64,000 nt of DNA from Hybos culiciformis (GCA_964007475.1 OZ023274.1:59602076-59666075), one strand, 5' to 3'. Counted from the first letter of the stretch, positions 1 to 11,704 are shown. Notes: generated from the sequence alone by a model not told the origin. A program made the numbers and translations.

Positions 1-232
1 TGATGTCTCTACTGCCGTTCTTTGCTTTACAGCAGATTGAGACACAGTCCCTGCTACATAACTGTGAAATAGAAAAACATTTTAGTTCGTGTCTTACTAA
101 AATTAAAGTCCTAGGTCTATATTTACCTATACCCCAAAAACCTTGGTAGGTCTTTTTGTCGTAGCTTCCCATCCTAACCCCCTTTGTAGGGGGTTTTTGG
201 ATTAGGGCTACTTCTATCTTCTCTGGGCTCAT
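1..232 (-). CDS. LINE ORF2, N-terminal endonuclease segment (partial)
   Basis: The frame opens with ATG at 232-230, which overlaps the ORF1 stop as ATGA, and stays open for about 77 codons to the window edge. The peptide holds an LIQKPPTKG-like motif, then PRTLILVR, then LCSRDCVSI. This order is that of the first third of an endonuclease/exonuclease/phosphatase domain, where Q-x-P, the 'PR' strand and the 'SRD' strand are conserved. The enzyme would nick the target for target-primed reverse transcription. The catalytic glutamate position reads as lysine here (LIQK rather than LIQE), which would weaken activity. The reverse transcriptase part lies outside the window. Confidence 0.65.
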   Translation of the reverse strand, partial: MSPEKIEVALIQKPPTKGVRMGSYDKKTYQGFWGIGKYRPRTLILVRHELKCFSISQLCSRDCVSICCKAKNGSRDI

Positions 233-1645
233 ATATTGCATGAGCCGGTCCATCGCCGCAGTGCTGCTCGCTCTAGAAGCATGACCTCCGTTTCAGCGGC
301 CACCTCCAGCGATAACCGATCCAACAAATCCTCCTCTGAACAGAAGGATTTTGTGGACCCGCGATCGCTGGCTGTGTCCGCCTCTCGCACGTTCAGTCTC
401 CTGAGTGAGTAACCCAGAGTGCTCTCTGCATTACTCAGCTCAGGCGCCGAGCTCGCGTGGTTTAGACCCGCCTCCTGATCTATTTCCAGCCCTTTTTCAA
501 GGGCTCCATCAGTTCTCATCAGGATTTGTGAAGACGTAGCCATTTCCGGCGTTGGAATAGGCTCTTTCTCTATCACATTTCCTGGGTTTTTCACTCTCGG
601 AAGGGTGACGACTATCTTTCGGCACAAGTAGTAGATTATTCCATCTACTGCTCTGAGTGCCTCCAGACAATCGTCTTCCACTCCCAAGAGAAGCCAACAA
701 CCGGTGTCTCCTCTACTGTCCCGAGAAAGCACCGTCCACTCCGTGCACTTAACCAACCGCTGCACTTAACCAACCGCTGCAATTAACCAACCGCTGGGTT
801 TAACCGCTGTAGAACCAACAGAATTTTTTCCGTGGGGAGTCGAGTGTCTCCCCCAGTAGCCAGATTATTACTCTGTGCATCTTAGGGAGATCGTCCTTCC
901 TGACCACGTCAAGCAGTGCTCCCTCCCAAGGTGCTACACAGTTTTTGACCTTGGCCCTTAAGAAAATGGCCGAGGTCTCATCTGAGCATGTAATTCTGAC
1001 CATATCCGAGGAGGCCTTTGTCCAGTCAAAGGTTGGGACAGGACCCGCACCCGAAAGCACTGCTTCCAATTACCAATCCCGAACAAAACCTAAGACCTTT
1101 TGGATATGGCCTTCCTCTAGAATCTTCCCCTTGGGGTGCGCTCTGTCTATAATAGCTAGCTTGAGGTGATCTCTCGCTACGGTATTATAGGCCGCTTTTT
1201 TTTTGGCTGCAGGTTGTTCCTGCGAAATTTCTCCGGATCTTTGCCTCTTGTGTATAGAGGCTTTTTCCGGTCCCCTTTGACTCGGTTTAGATTTAGGTGG
1301 CTCTTTCGAGTCTCCCATCAACCGTGTCGCGGGTCCACTGTTAAGACTCGGTACAGATTTAGGTGGTTGGTAAGAACCGCCCATCGACCTTGTCTTAGAG
1401 GTAAGACTTGGGTTCAATTTAGGTGGTTGGTTAGAACCACCCATCGACCGTGTCTTCAAAGTCTCGGTCTGGCTAGGATTCGATTTTGGTGGTCTATTCT
1501 GACCTACCATCGTTCCTGTCAAGACCGGTGTAGTAGAGGTTAGGCGGCGCTTTGGTTGCCCCGCCTCTTCCTCTAGTAAGTCCCATCTTTGCCATCTACG
1601 GTCAGACGCTCTGACGGTACTCCCTTCTTCATTCGTCTTTGTCAT
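229..1645 (-). pseudogene. LINE ORF1 (DUF4780-like), broken by one stop and one frameshift
   Basis: The ORF starts at ATG 1645 with MTKTNEEG. Residues about 45-125 carry four degenerate ~22-residue repeats with a core like GGSNQPPK. A lysine-rich stretch follows, then a folded region beginning LKLAIIDRAHPKGKI that resembles the DUF4780 domain found in insect LINE-associated proteins (family name from memory, not searched). A TAA at 1072-1070 interrupts the domain just before LEAVLSGAGP, and the same frame resumes to a stop at 800. The C-terminal part, 765 down to 229, is in another frame. The shift coincides with a triplicated 17-mer at 744-794. The protein would be an RNA-binding chaperone of the LINE particle. 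Confidence 0.6.
744..794. repeat. 17-bp unit, three tandem copies
   Basis: The unit tgcacttaaccaaccgc stands at 744-760 and 761-777, and a copy with one change (tgcaattaaccaaccgc) at 778-794. Because 17 is not a multiple of three, each extra copy shifts the reading frame of the LINE ORF1 that crosses it. The part of ORF1 on either side lies in different frames. Confidence 0.85.
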
Positions 1646-2343
1646 GTCCTTTGTCCGTAGCGTTTTGTCGTCAATGTTTGTCCCGCTGGCGACCTATCAC
1701 TGCCATTGGCAGTGCCAGGCCATCCGCCGGGAGCCGGCTGCTACTCCCGACAGTTGGGTGGATATCCCCACCCGCTTTTTAATCCCTTCTGGTGTACTCA
1801 TCATTAGGTATTGGTTTGGATTTGCTTAGTTTTCAATTCGGCAGTATCGATCACGTCCACCTGCAGTAAACTGAAAGTGGGCGTGTCGTCACTGTCGAAT
1901 TTACTTAAGCCCCACCACCTCGACAAGGTGAAATCCGACGGCAGGGTTATTTGCCCTAAATGGTAATAATTCATATACCTACAGCCAGGTTTTAAGGACA
2001 GCCGCACATTATGGATCATACGCTGACTAGGGAGCCGCTCAATATAGGACAGACGATCCTGGATTTCCTTGTTTGGTCCGCGGGTGGTATTTTATTTCTC
2101 ACCTACCCTGTATATCTACAGAGCGTTTCCCTATCCGCCATTTGGGGACGCACCCTCTAGGGATGCTTCTCCCCCGAGTTTTGAGAAACTTAAAGGTACA
2201 TTTGCGCCGAACATATTTTGCCCATACTTCTTTTTGACAAAAGTGGTTTGTCATTTAATGGGTTCCCATTTTATCTAATATTATTTTATTTCTATAATTT
2301 TTTCAATTTATGTATATCTACATAAACAAATATTTTGTTGCAG
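1646..2343. other. Unassigned stretch between LINE ORF1 and Vps11
   Basis: This is probably the LINE 5' leader plus Vps11 intron. A minus-strand frame from 2019 to 1804 (71 codons, IHNVRLSLKPG...) is open and more GC-rich than host DNA, but I do not recognise it. Composition falls back to host-like AT richness after about 2240. The stretch ends in a pyrimidine-rich tract and CAG acceptor at 2341-2343 for the next Vps11 exon. Confidence 0.4.
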
Positions 2344-3066
2344 TTGTATTCGTACTTTTTCTGATAACGAAAAAGAGTGCAGTAGCTGTCACAATCATAA
2401 TTCAAAATTGCTCGAAGCATTAAAAAATAATGATCCCAAACAACATGAAGAATTTCATAATCAATTAGTTCGATCTAGTGAAGCTTTCGACATTGTAGCA
2501 AAACAATTTGGAAAATGTTTATTTAATAAAATTTTGATTGTGGATGAAAGTAATGATGAATATCAGGTAATTTTTAAGATTCGACATATTTCATATAATT
2601 AAGAAATCTCTTTTAGGTGAAAAAAGATATTCCAAAGAATTTATTATATCATTCTTATGGTCCAGGAGCAGAAGCTAAATTAAGAATAACTGAAGGAAGG
2701 GATAAGAACGGTAAAAGCATGTTTATGTGATAAAAATTTAATACTGTCAAATAAAGTTACAATCGAAAGGGATCAGCTAATTAGGTATTAAATTGCTCTC
2801 TATTTCTAGCTGCAGCGTTCCAAAGTATAATGTCCGAAGGACGAATGCGAAAGGATGAGAATAACCGAAAAGACTCGAGTATTTTAATAAAAAATAAAAC
2901 CAAGAAAAAAACTGATGAAAACTTGACAAATTGTTCAACAAATCCTTTTGAAACAGACGAACCACAGTATGATGAAGCGAAAAATCCTTTTTTCCAGGCT
3001 GCGGAGGTAGTTGCCAATGCAATTGAAAAATATGATAGTAATTTAAATCCATTTGAAAAAAATTGA
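2344..3066 (+). CDS. Vps11: Vps11, C-terminal exons (HOPS/CORVET core subunit), partial
   Basis: I read three exons: 2344-2566, 2617-2710 and 2816 (or 2810)-3066, all with GT-AG introns and consistent phases (0, then 1). The first exon opens inside a C-terminal RING-H2 finger, where CIRTF and CSSCHNHN supply late zinc ligands. It continues into the Vps11 C-terminal helix region (FHNQLVRSSEAFDIVAKQFG). The last exon has SEGRMR and NPFE repeats typical of insect Vps11 tails and ends LNPFEKN. The product is a core subunit of the HOPS and CORVET tethering complexes that drive endosome and lysosome fusion. The first RING half and the beta-propeller lie left of the window. A poly(A) signal AATAAA lies at 3081-3086. 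Family assignment is from remembered homologues. Confidence 0.85.
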
Positions 3067-5913
3067 AGATTATTGGAAAGAATAAATTATTTCAACTATT
3101 TAATTCACATTTGTTGTACAAGCATGATTTAGACAAGTTCAATGTTTATTCAACAATCAACATACTTGAATTTTAACAACACCGAAAAGTCTCAAAATTA
3201 CAACACACTACTTATCTTGTCTATTAACTTGATTCAACTCTCACAAAGTAACTAAATGTTTTTCATCCAGTTGCAAAACAATGTTAGCACTACAGATGAG
3301 TTAATTTTGTATTGTTCATCTCAAGTTGTATAAACATTCAACTTGTCTATATTATGCTTAACAGAAAATAATTTTAAAAAATAAAGTTTATTGCTTTTAT
3401 TTCTTTTCGGAACAATATACCCAAAAATTATTATAATTAAAAATCGATTAAATTTTGATTTATTTTAAAATACATAATATATTGCTTTATCAAAAATAAA
3501 ATTGAGTTATCGCTTGGATTTTTTTTGTACATTTGGAGGTAAACAAAATTAAACAATAAGTTAGGTTATTGATTATTGACAATGTAACCGAATACGAGAA
3601 TCTGTTAGATATTGAAAGTTATTAAATCTGTAGATATAATATTTGCAGTGCACATTTTTTTTAAATTACTTATATAAATATGCTTATAAAGGTGTGAAGT
3701 CTACATCATTCATTTTAATTCATATATCATCATTTAACTTTTTGATCTTAAAGTAATTTTTCTAACATTGACACAAAAATAAAGCCTCACTGAATATTCA
3801 TGAAACTTATGTTCTTGTTCTTATTATCGGTTACTCTGAAAGGATAAGATCCTACTTATCGAATATGGATAAAATTAAGTTATAAGTAGTAATTAGAACA
3901 TTAATTTTTTCTTATAATATGTGGTATACGACTCTATTTCTCTCCAAATTGGCATTGAAAATTTTTATGAATGGTGTTTAGAGAACATAATTATTAACCC
4001 AACAAAGTGTCATATTATAACATTTACTCGCAAATTGAACCCATTTCAATCCCTGTATAAAATGGGTGGCACTTTTGTACTTTAATGTGAAGTAATTAAG
4101 GAGCTAAGAGTGCTGTGCGGTTTAAAGTTAAATTTCCAACCTCATATTAACTCCATTGGGAATAGAGGCTTCATTAAAAGGTGGGCAAAAGAATTTGATG
4201 ACCCCCATAGTTACAAAATCGCTCTTCTTTTGCTTGGTTTTACTTGCTTGGTACAGCCTCTATTTGAATTTTCTAGACAGGGGTAGTCCCTCCACTCAGA
4301 GGTTGATGTTAGTAGAGTTGAATTAGTATCAAAAGCACCGATCAATACATGGCTGGTTCTCTAGATCTAGAATGTTAATAGTTTTGATCCCAATCTTAAT
4401 AAAAAAAAATTGGTTTAAGCTCTTGAGGTTTAGAATTAATTGCTGCCAGCTTGATACACAGTTCATAAGAAAAAAAAAAAAAATAGAATAAAGTATAAAA
4501 AAAGAAGTTGATAATAATGGTAATAGTAATATGAAATGGAAAAAGTAATATAAAGGAAAATAGTGCTTTTTAGTTAATGCTTTCAAATTGCTATTATTTT
4601 TGCTTCTTTTGTTTTTGATTTCGCAGTGAATTGTATAATATTAAATTTCTTTATATTATATTTTAATTTCGTGTAAACTTTTTGACCAAACAGATTGATA
4701 TAAGCTAGATAAAAAAACCAACAGATTTGAGCACGTAAACACTCAAAAAACATTTTATAATAGACGACTAAAAAATATTAAAAGATGCAATAATTGATAA
4801 TGGATCTCTCTTCCGCAAAGTCTTTTTAGCACATTTTTCCAACTCTCGTGTAATCTCTTAAGTGAGTTTTTCCACTTGACTTTTTGATTCGTAACAACGG
4901 TCTTCTTCATACGTTAAGTTGACTTTGTTGTCGTCGTGTAACAGCCTGAACTATTAATGTAATCAAATATAAATTAAGTGTATAAAAAAAACTTTTTCTG
5001 GCAAATTGTTCGCAGTGTAAAAGATTTATTTTTATACTTATTAAAATTTAACAATATCGATAAATTAATTAACTTAAAAACTCTGAGTCTTTAATACATG
5101 AATTAAATATTCATAACTTTATTTTTTAATTTTTAAGTCAAAAAAAACTTTGTCGTCACTGAGATTTCATGCTTATCAATTTTCTATTTCTCGATCTTGC
5201 CTCCTGTCTTGTCACTAAAAAAAATTAAAAAGTCTCAATTTTATATTGTTATTTTATATATTTTAAAATTGAGCAAGTTAACATTTTTGGGCATTCGCAA
5301 ATAATATCAAAAACAAAGAAAATATAAATTTAAAGAAATATAATTTTTTTCCAATTTATTTTTTTGATATAATCGATCTTGTGTTTTGTCTTTTGAATAA
5401 AAAAAAACTCAACTTGAATTGAAGTTTTTACACGGGATATCGAGTCAGTAAAGTTAAAGTTTTTTCATAACTTAAAATGGAGAGTGGATGTAAGCTCCGG
5501 TAGGCCATAATCTCCCGTTTTTTAATTTGTTTTTATTTCCCAAAATTCCCGAAAGTTAGAACCCGGAAGCCTAAAAATTTCCGAAATAATTCATTCATAA
5601 TTCTTTCAAATTTTATATTGTAGACCAGAGGTCGTAAGTCGTAGGTTAATCTCTGAAGTACCGCGGACACGCGAAAAGGCTTTGGATCGAATACCTTAGT
5701 TTATGTTGCGCAAACAGGATAACGCGACAATGCTTTTGCCCGGATGGCCATAGGTTAAGTTGCAAAGGAAATTGTAATTTTTTCCCAAGATCGAAAATTT
5801 CTTTGGTTTCATATAATTTATAATTTATAGAGATTTTTGGAAATTATGCATATATTTCAATGACGAGCGAATGATGTTAAATCGATCAAGAATCGTTATT
5901 AAATTTTAAATAA
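3067..5913. other. Intergenic region between convergent Vps11 and Dolpp1
   Basis: It is AT-rich with no frame that looks like a gene. It holds the Vps11 3' UTR, one foldback element (3120-3360), homopolymer runs, and near 5480-5760 a slightly GC-richer patch of no known kind. A last Dolpp1 exon could hide here (see Dolpp1), but I could not find one. Confidence 0.5.
3120..3360. repeat. Imperfect foldback (inverted repeat) element
   Basis: The left arm at 3120-3155 (core tagacaagttcaatgtttat) is matched in reverse complement by 3325-3359 (core ataaacattcaacttgtcta), with a few mismatches. The arms enclose about 170 bp without a coding frame. This looks like an old MITE just behind the Vps11 poly(A) site. 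No target duplication was identified. Confidence 0.55.
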
Positions 5914-8900
5914 TTACTTACTCATATATTCGAACCATAATATGTTTGGAATTAATGTTGTGTCCCTTATTAAAAAGAATTCTGATATTTTCCTAAAAAA
6001 AATATTTGAGAAAAATGTTATAATTATTCATGGAACCAAATTAAGTTATCCATATAGATATATTAAACTGTATACAATTTGTAGGTATCATTTTTATTTT
6101 AGGAAACAAAAATCAAAATTTTTGCTCTTAAATTTTTTAATTAACCTTGAACATTTAGAAAAAATTTTTTTTTATAACTTACCACGTAACAATAGTTGGA
6201 AATAGTGGAGTGGCAATGAAGTTTATCAACGAAAACCAAAAAATTGCAAATAAAATTCCAATAATAGAACCCACGCATACTTGCCAATTTGTATGATACA
6301 TAAGATATACTCTGCTTATGCAAACTAATATAGCTAAAATCCAACAACCTAAAAATAAATTGAAAAAGCTCAGTTTACGAAACTGGTATTATTTTATGCA
6401 TCATTATTTTATGTTTCTTTTTATTTTATGTGAGATTTGAGAATTCTAACAGAAATTGAATATTATTTTATATGTATAATTATTATTTTATATGTATAAA
6501 TATGTCGCGAGAAAGATTTGCGAAGATAAATATGGATCATCAATGAGAGTGTGATGCTTATAGATTATTTTTTGGGTTAGCAATCGTAAAAGAATAGAAA
6601 TAAATACAAAATACATTTATCTCTTTTTTTTTTTACTGCTACTAGCTTTTTCCATCCAAACCATCCAAAACTTATTAATACACCGCGTCTGAACCAGAGA
6701 ACTGCGTAATACTATTCATAAACAAAAACAAATCACTCGCAATATTTCAATACAGAATAATACCAATTACAGAAAAAAAAAATGAGCTATTCATATTCTA
6801 CTTGCACATAAGAAACACTTATATTACATTGACTTGCAAAACAACAATATCTACTCAATACCACTTGATGTTGATTTGTTTTTGTTATGAATGCTATGAA
6901 TGCAGCAAGTGCCTAATATAAAAACAATACGTATGAATGAAAAAAATATCATCTAATTAAGTATAGGTACATTTTTAACAGTTTTTTTAGGAAATTTTTA
7001 GGAAATTTTTACGAAATATTTAATTTTTTTTTAGGAAATTAAATTTCCTTAGAAGATTACCCAATGCATTCAATATACGCAATACATATTTCACTATTCA
7101 CTATACTTGCGAATAGAAATTTGACTTGATACAAAAAACTCAATACAATTCTAATGTATTGAAAAATATTATGAATCATATATTCACACTTGTTTCTATT
7201 TTGAGTTGAACTATTCATATATTGAATAAATCAAGTGTATTCACGAGTGATTTGTAATACAAGTGTACTCATGCATTTCTCTGGTCTGAACCTTATTTTA
7301 ATTAGCAAATTTTCGGATGCTAAGTGATCTTAAATTGAAATGAAAATGATTGCTTTTAATTTACAAAAATATGGAAGTTGGTCGATTTTTTTTTTTTAAT
7401 TTTTTTTTACTGTAATAATCATTAATTGAAAACAAATTATATGTATTAAAAAATTTACAAAACAAGCATCAATGAAACATTCTAATATGATAATAAGCTC
7501 AAGACATTTTTTATCCGGAACAACGAAAGCTAAGAAATAATATAATATAATATTATTGCACAGATTTTTCTTTCATAAAAACTAGCGATAAGTTTTTTCT
7601 TACATAAAAATACTAAAAGTCGTGCAGTTTTTTCCATTGTTCCATTATTATTCATATGGTGCAGCCTAAAAAAATATTAAAAAATTACATACTTCTGAGG
7701 AATATTTATTTTATATTAACGTTATGTTTATATTTCAAGAAATCTTAATCAGTCAGATTATTATTATTACAAATTTTCTTCTGCGCCTTGCGGCAAATCT
7801 TAATTTTATTAAATTTAATTTTCAGTGTAAAACGATTCGCAATGATATGATTGTAAAATTACTAAAATATATAAAATATGGAAATTTTTGCTGAAGTGTC
7901 AATGCAACTGATTGCGAATTGATAAAAAAGGTAATATACCTACATTTAGATTATAATTTTTTTACACAATATAATTTAATTTCTTTAACGCGTTTTACTT
8001 AAGCGTCAGTTACTTAAGATTAAGACTAAGTACATCCAATATAAAAATTGTAATAATTCTTTAAATCTTGTCTCCACTTCAGGTTCAAAGTAGTGTTAAA
8101 CTTGTTTAAAACTACAAGCGTATACACTACAAATTCCATGTTTACTTTGACATGACGAAAAAAAAAATTGTTTGTAAACTTTTAATATTATATTTTGCTT
8201 TCAAATATTTTTATTTACATATTTTTGACAACCGGTTGATTTTTTGTATTTTTTTTCCAATTTTTTATTCATCCAACAAAAAGTGTGCCATATTAGTGAA
8301 AATTTCTTAAAAAATTGTGAATTTGTATGGATGGCACCCCTAAATTTTAGTAGTTTTGAACAAAACTTATTACAAACAACTTCAAATTTTTATATGGACA
8401 AAACTACTTTAAACGAAGAACGAAACTACTTTCCTGTGTAAAACACGTTTCACACCGAAGTGGAGACAGCACTTTAGATTTTGTAGGATTGAACATTTTT
8501 TTAAAATTAATTTCTAACATGACGTTAATATCTTTGTTTAAAAATATTTGTTTACCTTATGAATATGAAAAATGTCATGTAACTAGAAAAGAAAAACATA
8601 AATTGAGAATGACTGGATGGCATACCGTATTCCTGGTAAATGTGATTTCGTTCCAATGGTCTTGGTTCTAAAAATAATTATATAAAAAAAAAGATATAAA
8701 CATTTTTTTTTTAATATTAAAATTAAAATCAAAACTAATTTATTTAGCTATCTGCATTTCTTTTAAAAGCATTGAAGAAGACATCAAAAATTATACAGAC
8801 ATAAATGTTCGGATAAGAGACAATATGCTCTTTTAAAGTTTATTTAGTTTGAACGAAGAAAAAATGTAAAATAACTTATGTAATGTGAGAATTAAAACAA

Positions 8901-11203
8901 TGGTTTTTTTAATGAAAGAAATCAATCACAGCAGATATTAATTTCTATTATTATTTCCAAACAATCTGATTATAATATAAAGATAAACAATTCAACAGCA
9001 AGATTAAAATTGAAATTTAAAATGAATTTAATTTTGTTTTGAAAAAATACAAAATAAATTGTGAATTTTATAACTGATAACTTTGATTAACAATTTCGCG
9101 AATTAAAGTTAACTACTAATGTTTGTAATTGAGGCATTAAAAGTTATGAACATCAGAATTACAAAAAAATAGCCTAAATATTATTTATTAATAATTTTTA
9201 TATAACTCCTTAATAAGTTTAAAAAAAATTACTAATTTCAAAAGAGAGCGAATAATTTCATTAAAATAAACATTTTCTTACCTTTTACGAAATATTTTAT
9301 AAAATAATTAATTCCTTCATTAATAAGACTACCAATAAAAAATGTAATTGTATGCAAATCTCTTTTGAATAATATCAAAGTACAAAACCCACATAAAATG
9401 AAAATTGGAGATAATGAAAATAAGGCCAAAATTTTTCCCACATAATCACCTGAAATAAAAAGTGTAACAGCGTTAAATTAATATTTAAAATAGTTTTTTA
9501 TAGATGGAACCTTGATTAGATTAGTATTTAAATTAAATGATGATTTTGGCCGTGAGTTATAGTCCCACCTCGCGATTGAATTTGGCTAAAGTTTTCAATT
9601 GTCGACTTAAACTGAGTGTTTGTGTCGCTTTCAAGTTAATTTAAAAAAAATGTTATAAATATGCTACTTTTGAAGTAATAATTTTTTAATGCTTTTACTT
9701 TTCATCTCTGCCTATATTTTAGTAAATACCTAGTTAGTTTTTTCCTGATAATTTTTATTTTTAATTATTTTTTTTAATTACTTATTGGAAGACAGTTATT
9801 TGAATGGAACTTTCGTACTTTTAAATCCTATTTTAGTTTTTAAAATTTTGTAATTTGCGAACAACACGACTATACTAATTGCAATAATGTGCAAACGACA
9901 TACCTATATATTATAGAAACACTTCCAGACTCAGATTTAAGGATTGGCATTTTTGTGACGTTATTATGCAAGAATGTTATACCTAACGGTCACTAAACCG
10001 TTTCTTGTTGTTGTTTAATTTCATCAAAGGTATTTTCATAATATGTATATCATGCATTTCCAACCTACCTACCAAAATATTTTAATCTCACAGTAGGGCT
10101 ACCAAATGGGTAAGACCATTAATAAAAATAGTTGGAAGAATTAAAATCGATTGCGACAGCTCATTTTAGTTCTGAGCGTTTTAGTGCAGGACAGATGAAC
10201 GAGCATGCAATGAAAACATATAAGATGGAAAACGGGCTAAAAATAACAGGAGTTTTCAAGGTAAAACGAAAGCCATGTCATTCATTAACTAGATATCAAA
10301 AAAAATTTAATAAAAACGCAGAAACGTTGAAGAATTTCGAAACTGGTGTAGAGTGAATTTTTTTTCGAATTTTACTCAAATCAATTCTTAATGTAAAAAG
10401 CCCTGTTTTGAAAGTGAATGATAGGTTGATAGGTATGTAAAACTACATTATACAACACATTATAATACTTAGGTACCTAGATATCTACTTACTGCCTACA
10501 TGCATACATTTTTTAATTTTTTTTTTTTTTTTTTCAGGAATGGGTAGTTTTGAGAAAGTTCGTTTTAAAAGAATTGAGATAAGATTAAAGTACCTACCTC
10601 CCTATCTAATTCTCAAGACAAAGAATACAATATTATCACTTAAATATATGTAGATAAAATATACCTACATTTATCACAAGTCTAGATAATTTCTGCTTAT
10701 TATTATAATATTCTACCTAGCTAATATCAATCGCCAAATTTTTATTTTTTGTCAAACCACATTATGAAATAACATGATGAAGGTTGTACGTAGTTAGGTA
10801 CTTCAAAGGAATTGATTTATGAAATTATTGAAGTTGTACAAGAGGACACGTAACGATTATGGTAGCAATTAGCAATTCAATAATTTTTGTGTTGCTATGA
10901 TTGAGGTAATTTTTGTCTTTTAAATATTTATTGTCTTTTGGTTTGGAGATCCCTACTGTATTGTCGACTGAAATTTGAATATAGATTTAAGGTAAATTTA
11001 ATACACTGCCTTTAATTAAAGCCAAGTATAAATTTGTATTTATTTTTTTTTGCTATATTTTTGAGTTTTTCAGATGACGCGGATTTATTTAAAAGTTAAA
11101 TAGTTTAAAAAATATATATATATTATTAACCATTTGGATATTCAACTAAAGTTAGCGTCACAGGTTTCCATTCTATGTTTTCCTCTATGTTCGCCGTCTC
11201 CAT
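5914..11203 (-). CDS. Dolpp1: Dolichyldiphosphatase 1 (DOLPP1), six coding exons
   Basis: Exons on the minus strand are 11203-11131, 9449-9282, 8667-8556, 7665-7604, 6348-6183 and 5992-5914. All introns are GT-AG and phases match, giving 219 residues (human DOLPP1 is about 238). Exon 1 reads [14 protein letters not shown] and exon 2 [11 protein letters not shown]. The PAP2 phosphatase motifs are present: K-x6-RP across the exon 2/3 junction (KYFVKEPRP), PSSH in exon 3 and SRVYLMYH in exon 5. The tail has [14 protein letters not shown] and LWFEY. It is a multi-pass ER membrane enzyme that hydrolyses dolichyl diphosphate on the lumenal side, recycling the lipid carrier of N-glycosylation. The end is uncertain: the last codons (ATGAGTAAGTAA) contain a strong donor, so a further exon is possible. 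Confidence 0.88.
6695..7283. mobile_element. Non-autonomous hAT-like MITE with perfect 8-bp target duplication
   Basis: The ends are inverted: cagagaactgcg at the left and atgcatttctctg at the right, flanked on both sides by gtctgaac (6687-6694 and 7284-7291). An 8-bp duplication and CAGAGA-type ends fit the hAT superfamily. The 589-bp interior has no transposase frame and is full of short reiterated words such as aatac and acttg. It sits in intron 4 of Dolpp1. The intact duplication suggests a fairly recent insertion. Confidence 0.75.
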
Positions 11204-11410
11204 TATTTTGTTTAATATTAAAAATATTAATATTAATATTTTTAATTTTTTTTATATATATTTATTTATATTTTAATAAAATTTGTATTTTGTAAACATT
11301 AAAAATTCCAGATAAATAAACCTCCACAATAAAAAACATCACTAGCGACTAGCGGTGGTGAAGACGGCGGTGAAATATATTGCCATTATGGCAACTAAAT
11401 CTGACTAACT
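11204..11410 (-). promoter_or_regulatory. Probable Dolpp1 5' UTR and promoter area
   Basis: Directly upstream of the Dolpp1 start codon (ATG at 11203-11201) lies about 130 bp of AT-rich leader and then a locally GC-richer patch at 11341-11400, with a palindrome gccattatggc. It is the only such patch near the start, so I infer that transcription begins around here. No TATA box is convincing. Confidence 0.35.
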
Positions 11411-11704
11411 ACTGACAACTGATTTTTAAAAGCAAGCAAGAATCAAGAAGTATTTTGTTATAGCTTTCCAAACTACGAATTTTATTCATAAATTAAATAA
11501 GATATCCCTCAATTTCCAGTTCACATATGATTTTTTTTAATCAGGGTTAATTTTGTTGTTTTGTTTCTTAATTTTTTTTTTAAATTTTATAAATAAAAAT
11601 TTGTGAATAAAATTTAATTAAATATATAAGTGAATTAATTATTTTAAAATTAAAATTCGAAAAATAAAAATTGCAAGAAAAAAATCTATTATGTTAATAT
11701 GGCT

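Larger units (their letters stand above)
1..1645 (-). mobile_element. 5' part of a two-ORF non-LTR retrotransposon (LINE), cut by the window edge
   Basis: On the minus strand an ORF1-like frame (1645 down to 229) is followed at once by the start of an endonuclease ORF2 that runs out of the window at base 1. This order, with a basic, repeat-rich ORF1 and an APE-type endonuclease opening ORF2, fits R1/LOA/Jockey-type LINEs. The local composition is clearly more GC-rich than the surrounding AT-rich DNA. The copy lies in an intron of Vps11, antisense to that gene. Its 5' boundary is uncertain, perhaps near 2050-2250, because no target duplication can be seen with the 3' end missing. ORF1 carries a stop and a frameshift, so the copy is probably dead. 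Confidence 0.75.

Noticed and set aside
1166..1543. 125-codon plus-strand frame opposite the LINE ORF1
   Set aside because: It is a shadow of the repetitive minus-strand ORF1; its peptide repeats mirror the ORF1 repeats.
6141..6347. A 68-codon minus-strand frame starting [11 protein letters not shown]
   Set aside because: It is the wrong frame of Dolpp1 exon 5. The spliced frame, fixed by the phases of the neighbouring exons, gives the SRVYLMYH motif.
10132..10356. 74-codon plus-strand frame ([12 protein letters not shown]...)
   Set aside because: It lies in Dolpp1 intron 1, matches no family I know, and has neither splice context nor neighbours. It may be a transposon remnant, but I cannot support it.
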